The notes below the pieces were generated by a model. The model was given only the letters and a program-made list of their open reading frames with translations. It searched no databases and had not been told where the DNA came from. This document shows, piece after piece, positions 45,987 to 56,986 of a stretch of DNA of 64,000 nucleotides. The DNA comes from Rhodocyclales bacterium. Its GTDB lineage: Bacteria > Pseudomonadota > Gammaproteobacteria > Burkholderiales > Rhodocyclaceae. The position numbers and the translations under genes are program-made. How positions within the stretch are numbered: the first letter of the stretch is position 1; each line of letters starts with the position of its first letter. The stretch covers positions 1 through 64,000 of the forward strand of contig JACPEH010000010.1 of the NCBI GenBank assembly GCA_016183655.1, read 5' to 3'.

Positions 45987-48900
45987 TCAATAGTTCTCGC
46001 GGCGGTAAATCAGTGGTGTGCGTGTCGGACCGAAGGTCGCACGTGCGGTCGGATCGCGATCGTAGTTGCTGCCGCACCACTTGCCGCTCAGGTAACGCTT
46101 CGCCGCCGGCGTCGAGCCGGCCGTCGTATGGTTCGGGCAGTTCGCGGGCGCCCCGCTACTGCCGAGGTTGGCGACGAGGTCCACGCTGCCGGCGCCAACC
46201 GGGTTGGGTTTGGCGAGCGTGATCGTGCCAGCGCCACCGGTGATCGCACCGACCGCGACGTGTGCAACCCCCATATTTCCGGAGTTGAGGCCGCCCTGAT
46301 GGTTGGTCAGCGCAATGTTACTCGCGGCAAGCGTCGTGCAGTGGTCGGCGCCATTCTGGACAAAGCTGCTGCCGTTCCAATAGTGCGTCTGCACCGGGAT
46401 CGCGAGATCGAGCAGCTCGGAACCGTAGGCCCCCTGCAGGCGCAGGAGGCCATAGCGGAACTCGGCGCCGGAATCGAAGGGCAGCGCGGTTGCGGCGACA
46501 GCGCCGGCGATCGTCGCCGGGTTGCCACTGCGACCGGCCTCGCTGAGGTCGTCAAACTGCAGCGCCAGCGTTACCGCCGCCGTGTAGGGCGCCAGTGGTG
46601 TTGCCGGGTCGCGGTAAAGCGCAAGCTTGTCGGCGCCGAAGCTCAGCGTTCCGGTCCCGTTGTTGTTGCTGACCAGAACGACGTTGGCCACCGTTGCCAA
46701 GCTGCCGTCCCAGCCCGGCGTCGCCAACGACAGCACCCACGTTGCAAGCAGCCGGGTCTTCGCGCTGCCATCCTGGCGGGTCAGCGCGCAACTCGCGGTC
46801 GGTGCCGTACACGCCGTCGCGCTGCTCGCAAGCGGCGTCCGCAACCGCCACAGGCCGCCGCTGCCAGCGGTGCCCTGGTAATTCACGGTCGTCGCACCAT
46901 TGGCGTTCTGCGCGGCAACGCCAACGACCGGCGCGGTGGCATAGCCGAAGGGCTGGCCGAGGTAGGTAAAACTGCGCTTGGGCGCTGCCGCCGCAGCGCT
47001 GCAGGCAGCATCGGCGACGCCGAAAGTCTGCAGCTTCGGCGAATTGAACGTCAGCGCGTAACGGTCCGGAACGAATCGGCCGCTACTGATCAGTTGGTTG
47101 GAGCGGAAGTAGCGCTCGATCTTGCTAGAGTCGGCGGCGTCGACCGCGGCAAAGCTGCGGTCTTCGGCTTCCCAGGTGAAGCTGCCAACCTCGCTGTAGG
47201 TCGCGGTGCTCGTCGATAGTGCTCCGCTGGCGCTGGTCCACGAACCAACCGCGAACACGCCGGGGGCGCAACTCGCGCACCCCCCTGCATCAGGAAGGAT
47301 CAGGCTGCCGGCGATCAGCGTCGGCTGGCCGCTGTAGGTGGTCGTCGTCGCCGGCGGTGCGGCGCCGTTTTTTGCGACCAGCCCGCTGATCGAGAATGGA
47401 CGGCCGGCGGCATGCACATTGTCGCTGCCGGCAGAGAGCGAGGCATTGGCGGCAGCGGCGGTAGTCGCGCTGGTCAGCGTGCGCATGCTGCCAGCGGACT
47501 GCCAATCGTTGTCGCGGGCGGCAGCGCCGGTCGCGTCGAACAACGAGGGGCGGATCGCGAAGAGGTCGCTGGCGCAGCCGACGTTACCGGCTTGCCCGCC
47601 AGAGCCGACATCGACGATGCGGATGCGCACGCGTGAATAGGCTTGCGCGACGGTCGGGTTGATCACGAAGCGGCCGCTCGCGAGGGTGACGTCCTGCGTA
47701 TAGAAGGCCGAATTCGAATTGTTGTAGCAGCCGTTCGCGTCGGCGCCGCCGCTCTCGCCGGCGGCATCCCGGAACTCGACGCGCACCGGCCGGTTGGAGC
47801 CGGTGTCGACCGCAGTTCTGGGATTGTTGAGCGCAACGATCGCAACCGAGCCAGTGCTTGCAGAGAAGGGCTTGCCGGAAATTTTGGTCTTGATCGGCCC
47901 GCTTACCGTCGTTGCCGGCAGGCTTGATTCGTAGGCGTTGAACCGGCCGAGCGAGGCATTGCAGACCGCGCAGGCGCGGATCGTGCCGTCGCGCTGCAGA
48001 CCGGCGCTCTCGTTCGCGTACATCGCATAGACCTCGCTGTCGGGCAGCGCACGGTCGAAGATTTTCACCTCGTCGATGGTGCCCGACCAATGGCGGTCGG
48101 TCCACTGCGAGTTGTTGCCAATCGCGAGCGGATAGGTGTTGGTGTCTATCTTCGTCGACAGCATCGCCGAATTGGCGAGCGAACCGTTTACGAAGATCTT
48201 GATCGTCGTGCCGTCGTAGGTGCCGACGACGTGGTACCACTGTCCGGCCACAGGCACGATTCCGGAATTGAGATCGGCGTTGTCGCAGCCGCCGTTGAAT
48301 CCGAAGGTGAAGGCATACCGGGTCGTATAGCCGCTGGCGCTCGGCGAAATGTTGCAGCCGCCGTTGAGGTGCAGGCGGTAAGTGGTGTCGCCCTTGGCGA
48401 GGATCGCCTCCCAGTTCTTGAACGCCGCCGCGGTGTGCTTGACCCATGCGGCGACGGACACATGCGGCAGATCCAGCGCCGTGGCATGGTCCACGCGAAT
48501 ATGGCCGTTGCTGCCGTTGAAGTCGAAAGCCGAACAAATCTTGCCGGGAATCCCCGGTGTGACACCGCTACCTATCGCTTTGCCATGCAGGCCGTTGCCG
48601 CTCGAATCGAGGACCGAATTGTTGCCCGTGATCGACGAGCATTCGTCGAAGCGGTATTCGGCGATCGGCGCCGTCGGCTTGAAGAAGCGGATCGCGGTAT
48701 AGGCGAGCGAACTGATCGTCGTCGCATCGACCAGGTCGTAGCTCGTCGTGCCGATCTGCCAACCGATCTGCCCCGCGCCCTGGCTGTAGTTGGCGACGTT
48801 CTTGTACTGATAGACGAAATCACCACTCGTCTCGTGCAGCACCACCTGCATGTTGAACAGGCTGGGGCCGCTGTTCCATTCGGAGACGTTCGACCAAGTG

Positions 48901-49427
48901 ACGACGAAGGTCCGGTATGGCGCTGTGCCGAGCGTCTGGTAAGTGACGCGACCGGTGCAGCCGCTGCCGCCGCCGCTCGGGCAAAGGTCGGCGCCATAGA
49001 GGCGCATCGTGTTGTTCAGGTTGGTGCTGGGATACGGGTAGGGGTAGGTCGGCGGCGGACCGACCGTCTGCGTGCCGTAGCCGCAGTAGCTCTTGTCTGT
49101 TGCCGAGGCGATGAATTGCAGGCGGCCGTTGGACATCACCTGCACGTAATTGAATGCCGTGGAGCCAAAAGCAAAGGTAAACGGCAGCGCAATCTGGGTG
49201 CTGATATCGTCATCCACGCCGGCGTAGTTCCAGCCACCGCTGCAGCCGGCGGCGTGCGCCCATACGACGTCGGTATGCGCGGCGTTGTCAACCCAGCTAT
49301 AGGTGGTCGGTGCGTAGCCATAAACCGCAGCGCTGGCGAGGTTCGCGCACAGCGCCAGCGCCAGCGCGGCAAGCAATCGGCAGCCCGCCCGGCGGGACTG
49401 CAGTGCGATTTCTGCGAGCGTATTCAT
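45987..49427 (-). CDS. mshQ: MshQ-like large adhesin with LamG domain
   Basis: 1146-residue exported protein, by far the largest in the window. Signal peptide (about 15-34), an N-terminal nidogen-like beta region (about 35-250; ALPFTFAFGS...VMSNGRLQF), a LamG/concanavalin-like domain (about 255-475, ending GTIDEVKIFDRALPDSEVYA), then a long C-terminal DUF6701 region as in MshQ of Vibrio and Shewanella. Carbohydrate or matrix binding through the LamG domain is likely. ATG 49427 is preferred; a GTG four codons earlier is possible. Confidence 0.85.
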   Translation of the reverse strand: MNTLAEIALQSRRAGCRLLAALALALCANLASAAVYGYAPTTYSWVDNAAHTDVVWAHAAGCSGGWNYAGVDDDISTQIALPFTFAFGSTAFNYVQVMSNGRLQFIASATDKSYCGYGTQTVGPPPTYPYPYPSTNLNNTMRLYGADLCPSGGGSGCTGRVTYQTLGTAPYRTFVVTWSNVSEWNSGPSLFNMQVVLHETSGDFVYQYKNVANYSQGAGQIGWQIGTTSYDLVDATTISSLAYTAIRFFKPTAPIAEYRFDECSSITGNNSVLDSSGNGLHGKAIGSGVTPGIPGKICSAFDFNGSNGHIRVDHATALDLPHVSVAAWVKHTAAAFKNWEAILAKGDTTYRLHLNGGCNISPSASGYTTRYAFTFGFNGGCDNADLNSGIVPVAGQWYHVVGTYDGTTIKIFVNGSLANSAMLSTKIDTNTYPLAIGNNSQWTDRHWSGTIDEVKIFDRALPDSEVYAMYANESAGLQRDGTIRACAVCNASLGRFNAYESSLPATTVSGPIKTKISGKPFSASTGSVAIVALNNPRTAVDTGSNRPVRVEFRDAAGESGGADANGCYNNSNSAFYTQDVTLASGRFVINPTVAQAYSRVRIRIVDVGSGGQAGNVGCASDLFAIRPSLFDATGAAARDNDWQSAGSMRTLTSATTAAAANASLSAGSDNVHAAGRPFSISGLVAKNGAAPPATTTTYSGQPTLIAGSLILPDAGGCASCAPGVFAVGSWTSASGALSTSTATYSEVGSFTWEAEDRSFAAVDAADSSKIERYFRSNQLISSGRFVPDRYALTFNSPKLQTFGVADAACSAAAAAPKRSFTYLGQPFGYATAPVVGVAAQNANGATTVNYQGTAGSGGLWRLRTPLASSATACTAPTASCALTRQDGSAKTRLLATWVLSLATPGWDGSLATVANVVLVSNNNGTGTLSFGADKLALYRDPATPLAPYTAAVTLALQFDDLSEAGRSGNPATIAGAVAATALPFDSGAEFRYGLLRLQGAYGSELLDLAIPVQTHYWNGSSFVQNGADHCTTLAASNIALTNHQGGLNSGNMGVAHVAVGAITGGAGTITLAKPNPVGAGSVDLVANLGSSGAPANCPNHTTAGSTPAAKRYLSGKWCGSNYDRDPTARATFGPTRTPLIYRRENY

Positions 49428-49442
49428 CTTTCGCGCCACCTC

Positions 49443-49916
49443 TCAACAGTTGAAGATGCGTGTGCCAATGCCTTCCTGGCACTTGGCGATGCGCGCTTCG
49501 GCCTGCCGCTCCACTGCCGCCGGCGGTGCCGCCACGCCGGGAACCCTCGCCGTGGCGGTGATCTGGTAGACGCGCAATGTCCGCGTCCCCTCGGTAAAGG
49601 GGCCGAAGGCGCCGCAAGTGACGGCCACCGAAAATCCCGGAATCTGGTTCAGCACCGCCGCACCGAAGCAGGCCGGCAGCGCCGTCGCATTGTCGTTCGG
49701 ATCGAGCTGGAACAGCCCCCATTCGACCCCGGCCTGCGCCGCCTGATAGGCGCGGATTCCCTGCACATCCTGCGCCGAGGTGATGTTCGCGGTCGAGGTC
49801 AGGCTGACCATGAACGCGGCAAGCGCGGCAAACAGCAGCACGAGGAAGATCGCCGCGATGATCGAGACGCCGCGCTGCCCGCGGAGGCGGTGGGAAAAAG
49901 TTTGTCGGCGGCTCAT
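49443..49916 (-). CDS. mshP: MSHA biogenesis protein MshP (PilX-like)
   Basis: 157-residue protein with an N-terminal PilX/MshP helix (GVSIIAAIFLVLLFAALAAF) and the typical AYQAAQAGVEWGLF segment; no classical G/FTLIE site, as in PilX-type components. ATG 49916 gives the leader MSRRQTFSHRLRGQRG. Overlaps mshO by 4 bp. Likely part of the pilus tip or priming complex. Confidence 0.85.
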   Translation of the reverse strand: MSRRQTFSHRLRGQRGVSIIAAIFLVLLFAALAAFMVSLTSTANITSAQDVQGIRAYQAAQAGVEWGLFQLDPNDNATALPACFGAAVLNQIPGFSVAVTCGAFGPFTEGTRTLRVYQITATARVPGVAAPPAAVERQAEARIAKCQEGIGTRIFNC

Positions 49917-50746
49917 GGCGAATTGAAGATATTGACTTGCTGGAAGAGCGTCACGCTCTCGCCGTTGCGGGCCAGCGTCAAGCGCACCGAGACGATCGCG
50001 TTGCGCTGCAGCGCCGCCGCGCCAAAGGAGAAAACGCTGGTTACGACATTGACGTCGGTCGCCAGCGCCGCCCGGGTGACGCCAGGCAGCGCGTCCAGCC
50101 CGGCGATGGTGGTCACCTGCGCCGCCTGGATCGCGTAGCCGGTATAGCGCCACAGCGTGCGCGTCGCGGCATCGAAAGCGTAAGTCACCGGCGGCATCGC
50201 CACCTGGAAGCGGTTCTGCGGCGAGGCGAACGGGAACTGGCCGGCGCCGATAGCGAAGGTCAGCGCATTCAACCCGGCGCCGGTACTCGTCAGCGGGCGG
50301 CGCGTGTCGCCGGCGTAGTAGTCGGCGCCGGGAATGCCGAGGTTGGAGATGACGAGTTGGTCGCCGGCCAGCACGGTGACGCCGGGGCCGAAGACCTCGA
50401 ACGAGTTGTCAGCGGCATTCGTGAAATCCAGTTCGTCGTCGGCCGGCACGCCATCCTGCGCGCGGTAGCGGCCGGCGTCGCGGATCGGCACGAATTCGAG
50501 GAAATTGCCGGAAACGCGCACCGTGTTCGGCACCGCCGACTGCAGGTCGCGCATGATCCGGCGAACCGCGGTATCGGCCTGGTCGGCGAGGTCAGCGCGC
50601 TGCGCGACGTCGCTGTAGGCGGTCACCTGGTTGCGCACGAACATGCTGATGACGCCGGCCAGCACACCCATCACGACGATGGCGACGATCATCTCGACCA
50701 GCGTGAAGCCACGCTGGCGCTGCCTCGGATCAGTTTCGCGGCGCAT
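49913..50746 (-). CDS. mshO: minor prepilin MshO (PilW-like)
   Basis: 277-residue class III prepilin: leader MRRETDPRQRQRG, cleavage before FTLVEMIVAIVVMG, then a hydrophobic helix and a large C-terminal globular domain. Start 50746 overlaps the mshD end by 17 bp; an upstream TTG is less likely. Confidence 0.88.
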   Translation of the reverse strand: MRRETDPRQRQRGFTLVEMIVAIVVMGVLAGVISMFVRNQVTAYSDVAQRADLADQADTAVRRIMRDLQSAVPNTVRVSGNFLEFVPIRDAGRYRAQDGVPADDELDFTNAADNSFEVFGPGVTVLAGDQLVISNLGIPGADYYAGDTRRPLTSTGAGLNALTFAIGAGQFPFASPQNRFQVAMPPVTYAFDAATRTLWRYTGYAIQAAQVTTIAGLDALPGVTRAALATDVNVVTSVFSFGAAALQRNAIVSVRLTLARNGESVTLFQQVNIFNSP

Positions 50747-51323
50747 AGCGGAAGCGGTAGCCGTCAAGACTGAAATTATCGACGCCGGGGCGCTGCACCG
50801 TCACCGTCACTCGCAGCACGGCGCTCGCGGACAATCCAAAATCCGCCCCCGCCCGCGCCACGGCAACGCTGGCCGTATAGCCGGGCATCGGGTTGCCGCC
50901 GGCGACGTCGTCGATCGGCGTCCGTGAGAAGCCGCCGTAGTCGGCGACGTTGTCGAACTGCGTGCCGGCAGCGCCGTAGCGCGTTTCCGGCGTCGGCGCG
51001 TCCGGCGTCGGCGTCGTCAGCGCCGCCGCGCCATCCTTGTCCTGCGAGACGCCGGCGCAGCCGGCGGTGCTCGTTGCTGAAAAGTAGTTGGCGTCGTCGG
51101 GATCGCAGTAGGTGAACGGCTGTTGCATGACTTCGTTGAGCAGCGATTCGGCGACCGCAACCATCTGCTTGCGCAGCATCGGATCGGCGCTGTCGCGGAC
51201 GATCGGGCTGGTGACCGTGAGCAGGCCGGCGACGCCGACGCCGATGACGACGATGAAGACGATCAGCTCGACGAGCGTGACCCCGCGCTGGCCGCCGGCA
51301 GAGGAAGCGCGCCTAGCGAACAT
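50730..51323 (-). CDS. mshD: minor prepilin MshD
   Basis: 197-residue prepilin: leader MFARRASSAGGQRG, then VTLVELIVFIVVIGVGVAG. Position and the QPFTYCDPDDANYF segment are as in MshD. ATG 51323 is chosen over a much longer upstream frame that lies inside mshC. Overlaps mshC by 11 bp. Confidence 0.87.
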   Translation of the reverse strand: MFARRASSAGGQRGVTLVELIVFIVVIGVGVAGLLTVTSPIVRDSADPMLRKQMVAVAESLLNEVMQQPFTYCDPDDANYFSATSTAGCAGVSQDKDGAAALTTPTPDAPTPETRYGAAGTQFDNVADYGGFSRTPIDDVAGGNPMPGYTASVAVARAGADFGLSASAVLRVTVTVQRPGVDNFSLDGYRFRYAPRN

Positions 51324-51861
51324 GGCCCGTCTCGGCTTCGACGGTGATCGCCAGCGCTGCCGGCAGCCCCTGGACGGAGATCGCCGCCGCCGCGCTCGGC
51401 TGGCCGCGCGCATTGAAGTTGAGCCCACCAGCCGGGAACGCCGCAAACTGCGTGCCGCCGCCGGCGACCACCGACAAGGCCGCGCCGCTCGGCCCGACGA
51501 GGGGAGCGCCGACCGCACAGTTCGCCGCTCCCGCCGCCGCCGCGATGCGCGCCTGCACTGTGGCGGCGGTGAAGGAAACGCAGACCAGGCGCCGGGAGGC
51601 AATCGCCGACTTCTGCGCGTAGCGCAACGCGGCGACGGTCTCGTCGCGGAAGCCGCGCGCCTCGAAGCCGGTGTCCCCGCTCCAGCGCGGCAGCACCACC
51701 GCCGCAAGGATGCCGGCGATGACGATGACGACGACAAGTTCGGTGAGCGTGAAACCGCAGGACAAAGCCGGCGCGCTGCCAGCAAAAAGCCCAGGCTGAC
51801 GCCCGGGCTTTTGCTTTCCTAGGCGCCATCGTTGGGAGGGGAAACCCCGCATCAGCGCCAC
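51313..51861 (-). CDS. mshC: minor prepilin MshC
   Basis: Prepilin with FTLTELVVVIVIAG helix and a globular domain. The start is unclear: GTG 51861 or ATG 51852 gives an unusually long ~36-residue leader whose coding sequence contains a terminator-like hairpin (51781-51815); TTG 51765 just after the hairpin gives a very short leader (MSCG). Processing by PilD would occur after the glycine before FTL in any case. GspH/FimT-like C-terminus. Confidence 0.8.
   Translation of the reverse strand: MALMRGFPSQRWRLGKQKPGRQPGLFAGSAPALSCGFTLTELVVVIVIAGILAAVVLPRWSGDTGFEARGFRDETVAALRYAQKSAIASRRLVCVSFTAATVQARIAAAAGAANCAVGAPLVGPSGAALSVVAGGGTQFAAFPAGGLNFNARGQPSAAAAISVQGLPAALAITVEAETGHVR
51781..51815 (-). terminator. 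attenuator-like hairpin between mshA and mshC
   Basis: On the minus strand AGCAAAAGCCCGGGC pairs with GCCTGGGCTTTTTGCT (one mismatch), followed by a short T-run broken by GC. It lies 75 bp after the mshA stop, so it should end most transcripts there while letting some through to the minor pilin genes. Confidence 0.65.
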
Positions 51862-51889
51862 GACCTAGGTTTGAGCAGCAGCCTCGTCC

Positions 51890-52330
51890 TTAACAGCCGC
51901 TATAAGTTTGAGCATAAATCGGCGGTGTATTCGCACCAGTTGCGGCCGTATAAGTCACGATGCAGTTGGCGGCATTGGAACCGCCAGAGACCTGCATCGT
52001 CGTCGCCGATGCGGCGGTAATTGAGGGGCTGAGATCCATCACCTTCGCGAGTTCAGTCGTGTTTTGTGCGTAGCCATAAACCACGTTCACCGTCGTACCG
52101 ACCACCGAAATACCCGTTGGACCTGCACCAAGCTGGCCAGCCGCAGCGGCCTTGCCGTAGAGCATGCTGTTTGCCGAGCGCATCGATCCTTCGACGCCAT
52201 TCAGAACGCCTTTGCGCGCATCCGTTCCCAAATCAACGAACTTCGGCAACGCCGTCGCCGCCAGGATCCCCAGAATCACGATCACGACGATCAGTTCGAT
52301 CAACGTGAAACCTTGTTGTTTAGCTTGCAC
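51890..52330 (-). CDS. mshA: major MSHA pilin MshA
   Basis: 146-residue type IVa prepilin: short leader MQAKQQG, then FTLIELIVVIVILGILAATALP, an alpha-beta globular head and a C-terminal disulfide loop (NCIVTY ... YSGC). GTG start with a very strong ribosome site (AAAGGAGG), consistent with high expression. Followed by the attenuator hairpin. Likely the main fibre subunit. Confidence 0.9.
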   Translation of the reverse strand: MQAKQQGFTLIELIVVIVILGILAATALPKFVDLGTDARKGVLNGVEGSMRSANSMLYGKAAAAGQLGAGPTGISVVGTTVNVVYGYAQNTTELAKVMDLSPSITAASATTMQVSGGSNAANCIVTYTAATGANTPPIYAQTYSGC

Positions 52331-52363
52331 GACACCCTCCTTTAATGAATCAAAATAAAAAAA

Positions 52364-52969
52364 TCAGCATCCGGAAATCGTCAGGCCGCTGATCGTCGCC
52401 GCGGCATTGGCAACCGTCGGCTGCGTATAGGTAAAGTAGCAGTTCGCCGCGTCCGGCGCGCCGACGACGCCGAAGGTGGCGATGCCGCCGTTGATCGAGT
52501 ACGTATAGCCCTCGGCCTCCAGCTGTGCCTGCGTCGGGTTGAAGATCCCGGTCAGGCCGGCCGCCGAGAGAATGCCCGGGTTGCCGGAGAACGGCGACAC
52601 CTGCGGGTAGCCGAAGACAAGATAGACCACCCCGCTCTCGGTGCACACCGTGCCGGTGGCGCCCGTGCTGTTGTTCGCCGTGATGCTGCCGCCGACGCAC
52701 GCCGTCGGATCGGCGACCCCGCCACGCGACAGTGTTGCCGCATGCACCAGGGCCGACGCCGCCGACACGCTGCCGCGCGCCGCCTGCAGCTTGGCGATGC
52801 GCGCATCGCGCTGCAGGTTGATGAAGCGCGGCAGCGCCACCGCGGCCAGGATGCCGAGAATAATGACCACGACGATCAGTTCGATCAACGTGAAACCCGC
52901 TGCTCCGTTCCGCAAACGTGACGTCCCCATTGCCGGCTTGCCGCCCCCCTCGACTAATACTTTAATCAT
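52364..52969 (-). CDS. mshB: MSHA prepilin MshB
   Basis: 201-residue prepilin with FTLIELIVVVIILGILAAVALPRF and a C-terminal disulfide region (ANCYFTY ... SGC). The start is ambiguous: ATG 52969 has the better ribosome site (GGGGTGGGAT) and a 25-residue leader, while ATG 52930 would give a 12-residue leader, more usual for this family. Placed upstream of mshA as in other loci. Confidence 0.85.
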   Translation of the reverse strand: MIKVLVEGGGKPAMGTSRLRNGAAGFTLIELIVVVIILGILAAVALPRFINLQRDARIAKLQAARGSVSAASALVHAATLSRGGVADPTACVGGSITANNSTGATGTVCTESGVVYLVFGYPQVSPFSGNPGILSAAGLTGIFNPTQAQLEAEGYTYSINGGIATFGVVGAPDAANCYFTYTQPTVANAAATISGLTISGC

Positions 52970-52996
52970 ATCCCACCCCGACAATTGTGCTGCGCA

Positions 52997-53440
52997 CTAT
53001 TTCTCAACCCGGTCCGGATCAACCCGGACCAGTCCGACCCCACCGAGAACCGCCGCTCCTTCCCCGCGCCCGGAACGTGCGAGGCGATAGCGCCACTCGT
53101 CTCCGGCATGAAAGCGGTATACCAGCATCCCATCCGCCCGGCTGAAATACCAGAGGCCGCTGCCGCTCGGTGCCCGATCGACTTCGCCGACATAGCCGGT
53201 CGGCTCGCGCCCGGCCCAGACCACCGGGTTGTCGCCCGCCGGCAGCGGCCCGCCGAAGCCCTCGCGGTGCGACAACCGGTCGAGCAGCTCGACGCGCAGG
53301 GCGCTGATTTCGGCAAGCGCCGTCGCTTCCTCCATCTCGCGCTGGACGCCGGTCAACGCATCGAGGAGCAGATACAGCAGGATGCCGAGGATGGCCGCGA
53401 CGACGAAAAACTCGAACTTCCTGTCGCGCACGGCCGCCAT
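52997..53440 (-). CDS. mshF: MSHA biogenesis protein MshF
   Basis: 147-residue inner-membrane protein: short N-terminus, one hydrophobic helix (about 10-30; FEFFVVAAILGILLYLLLDAL) resembling a pilin helix without a leader site, then a coiled coil and a beta-rich end (GLWYFSRADGMLVYRF). Known only as part of msh loci. ATG 53440 is 2 bp after the mshG stop. Confidence 0.82.
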   Translation of the reverse strand: MAAVRDRKFEFFVVAAILGILLYLLLDALTGVQREMEEATALAEISALRVELLDRLSHREGFGGPLPAGDNPVVWAGREPTGYVGEVDRAPSGSGLWYFSRADGMLVYRFHAGDEWRYRLARSGRGEGAAVLGGVGLVRVDPDRVEK

Positions 53441-53442
53441 CG

Positions 53443-54675
53443 TCAGCGCTTCAACGCCACCTTGCCGAGATCCCACATCGGCAGGAAGACACCGAGCGCC
53501 AGGACCAGCACCAGCGCCCCGAGACAGACGATCAGGATCGGCTCGATCTGGGCACCGAGCGTCTTCAGCTCGTACTCGACCTCGCGCTGATACATCTGGC
53601 CGATCTCTTCCATCATGTCGTCGAGCGCGCCGGACTCCTCGCCAACCGCCACCATCTGCAGCACCACGGGGGTAAAAATTTTCGTATGAATCGCCGAGCG
53701 CAGCACGCTTTCGCCGCGCTCGACGTTCTCGCGCATGGCGTCGATGCGCTTGGCGATGTAGCTGTTGTCGACCGTCTGCGCCGAGTTGGCCAGCGCCTGC
53801 ATGACCGGCACGCCGCTGCGCGTGCCGAGCGCGAAGCTGCGCGCAAAGCGGGCCAGTGCGGCCTTGTGCAGGATCTTGCCGGCGATCGGGATGCGGATGG
53901 CGATCGCCTCCCAGCGGTAGCGCCCTTCCTGCGTACCCACCCAGGTGCGGAACGCAAAAACGCCGCCGACCGTAGCAACGAGCATGTACGGCCACCAGTC
54001 GACGAAGAACTTCGAGGTCGCCAGCAGGATCTTGGTCATCAGCGGCAGGTCAGCGCCGAAGCCGGCGAAGACCTTGGCGAACGCGGGAATCACGAACAGG
54101 TTGATGACGACGATCGCCGCCACCATCGCCAGCACCACGAACATCGGGTAGCGCAGCGCCGACTTCACCTGCTCGCGCATGAACCGCTCGAATTCGAGAT
54201 GCTCGAACAGGCGCAGGAAGATCTCTTCGAGCAGGCCGGTCGCTTCGCCGACGCGCACCATCGAGAGATAGAACGGCGAAAACACCTTCGGGTGGCGCGC
54301 CAGCGACGCCGACAGCTCTCGACCACCTTCCAGACTCTCGCGCACGTCCTGCAGCACGGCCTTCATCGCCGGATTGATCGACGATTCCTGCAGCCCGGCC
54401 AGCGCCCGCAGGATCGGCACCCCGGCCTTGAGCAGGGTATGCAGCTGGCGGCTGAACAACAGCAGGTCGACGTGGCCGACTTTCGGCTTGAACAGGCTGA
54501 TGTTCAGCGAGGCGCGGCGCTCCGCCCTGGCGGCGGATTTCGTTTCCTTGATCTCGACCGGCACCACCCCTTGTCCGATCAGGATGTCGGCCACCGCGCC
54601 CGAAGTCGCCGCTTCGAGCACCCCCTCGATCAACTGACCGCCGGTGTTGCGCGCCTTGTAGGAAAAATTGGCCAC
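53443..54675 (-). CDS. mshG: MSHA platform protein MshG (GspF family)
   Basis: 410-residue inner-membrane platform with two T2SSF domains (about 70-195 and 275-400) and three transmembrane helices. Motifs HTLLKAGVPILRAL, GEATGLLE and GEESGAL are present. A paralogue of pilC at 15480. Nine bases after mshE. Confidence 0.94.
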   Translation of the reverse strand: MANFSYKARNTGGQLIEGVLEAATSGAVADILIGQGVVPVEIKETKSAARAERRASLNISLFKPKVGHVDLLLFSRQLHTLLKAGVPILRALAGLQESSINPAMKAVLQDVRESLEGGRELSASLARHPKVFSPFYLSMVRVGEATGLLEEIFLRLFEHLEFERFMREQVKSALRYPMFVVLAMVAAIVVINLFVIPAFAKVFAGFGADLPLMTKILLATSKFFVDWWPYMLVATVGGVFAFRTWVGTQEGRYRWEAIAIRIPIAGKILHKAALARFARSFALGTRSGVPVMQALANSAQTVDNSYIAKRIDAMRENVERGESVLRSAIHTKIFTPVVLQMVAVGEESGALDDMMEEIGQMYQREVEYELKTLGAQIEPILIVCLGALVLVLALGVFLPMWDLGKVALKR

Positions 54676-54684
54676 GGCGCGTTA

Positions 54685-56400
<1,716 letters not shown>

Positions 56401-56450
56401 CCCAAGCTCCAGTATTATTCTGGCTTATTGCCACCTACCCCAAGCGGCCG

Positions 56451-56478
56451 ATTCTAACCCGTATTCGGCATCGCCCAA
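56451..56478 (-). promoter_or_regulatory. candidate promoter of the MSHA operon
   Basis: On the minus strand: TTGGGC (56473-56478), 16-bp spacer, TAGAAT (56451-56456), about 45 bp before mshE. A second weaker AATAAT lies at 56414-56419 but would leave almost no leader. Confidence 0.4.
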
Positions 56479-56501
56479 CGTGCCATTTGTCACGCCCCCC
56501 C

Positions 56502-56966
56502 ATGTTCTCCGTCGTTCTCTACCAGCCTGAAATCCCGCCCAACACGGGCAACGTCATCCGCCTGTGCGCGAACACCGGCGCCGAACTGCACCTGGTCGAA
56601 CCGCTGGGATTCCGCTGGGAGGACCGCGAGCTGAAACGCGCCGGACTCGACTACCACGAGTTCGCCCGCGTGCAGCGGCACGCCGACTGGGCGGCCTGCA
56701 AGGCAGCGCTGGCCGGGCGGCGGCTGTTCGCGATGACGACCAAGGGCAGCCGCCGTCTCGATGCGCCGGCTTTTCTGCCGGGCGATGTCTTCGTCTTCGG
56801 CCCGGAAAGCCGCGGCCTGCCGGGCGAACTGCTGGCCGAGTTCGCACCGGAGCAGCGCCTGCGCCTGCCGATGCTGCCGGAGCGGCGCAGCGTCAATCTG
56901 TCGAACGCGGTGGCGGTGACGGTCTATGAAGCCTGGCGCCAGCAGGGCTTCGCCGGCGGCATCTGA
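56502..56966 (+). CDS. trmL: tRNA (cytidine(34)-2'-O)-methyltransferase
   Basis: 154-residue SPOUT methyltransferase that modifies the wobble base of tRNA-Leu. It shows QPEIPPNTGNVIRLCANTG, LVEPLGF, and the knot motifs FGPESRGLP and RSVNLSNAVAV. ATG 56502; an upstream GTG is less likely. Convergent with gpsA and divergent from mshE. Confidence 0.94.
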   Translation: MFSVVLYQPEIPPNTGNVIRLCANTGAELHLVEPLGFRWEDRELKRAGLDYHEFARVQRHADWAACKAALAGRRLFAMTTKGSRRLDAPAFLPGDVFVFGPESRGLPGELLAEFAPEQRLRLPMLPERRSVNLSNAVAVTVYEAWRQQGFAGGI

Positions 56967-56986
56967 AGCGGGGAGGAACGGCCGGG

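Noticed and set aside
48090-50138. 682-codon plus-strand frame opposite mshQ-mshO
   Set aside because: Shadow of real minus-strand prepilin and adhesin genes with signal peptides and FTLVE motifs.
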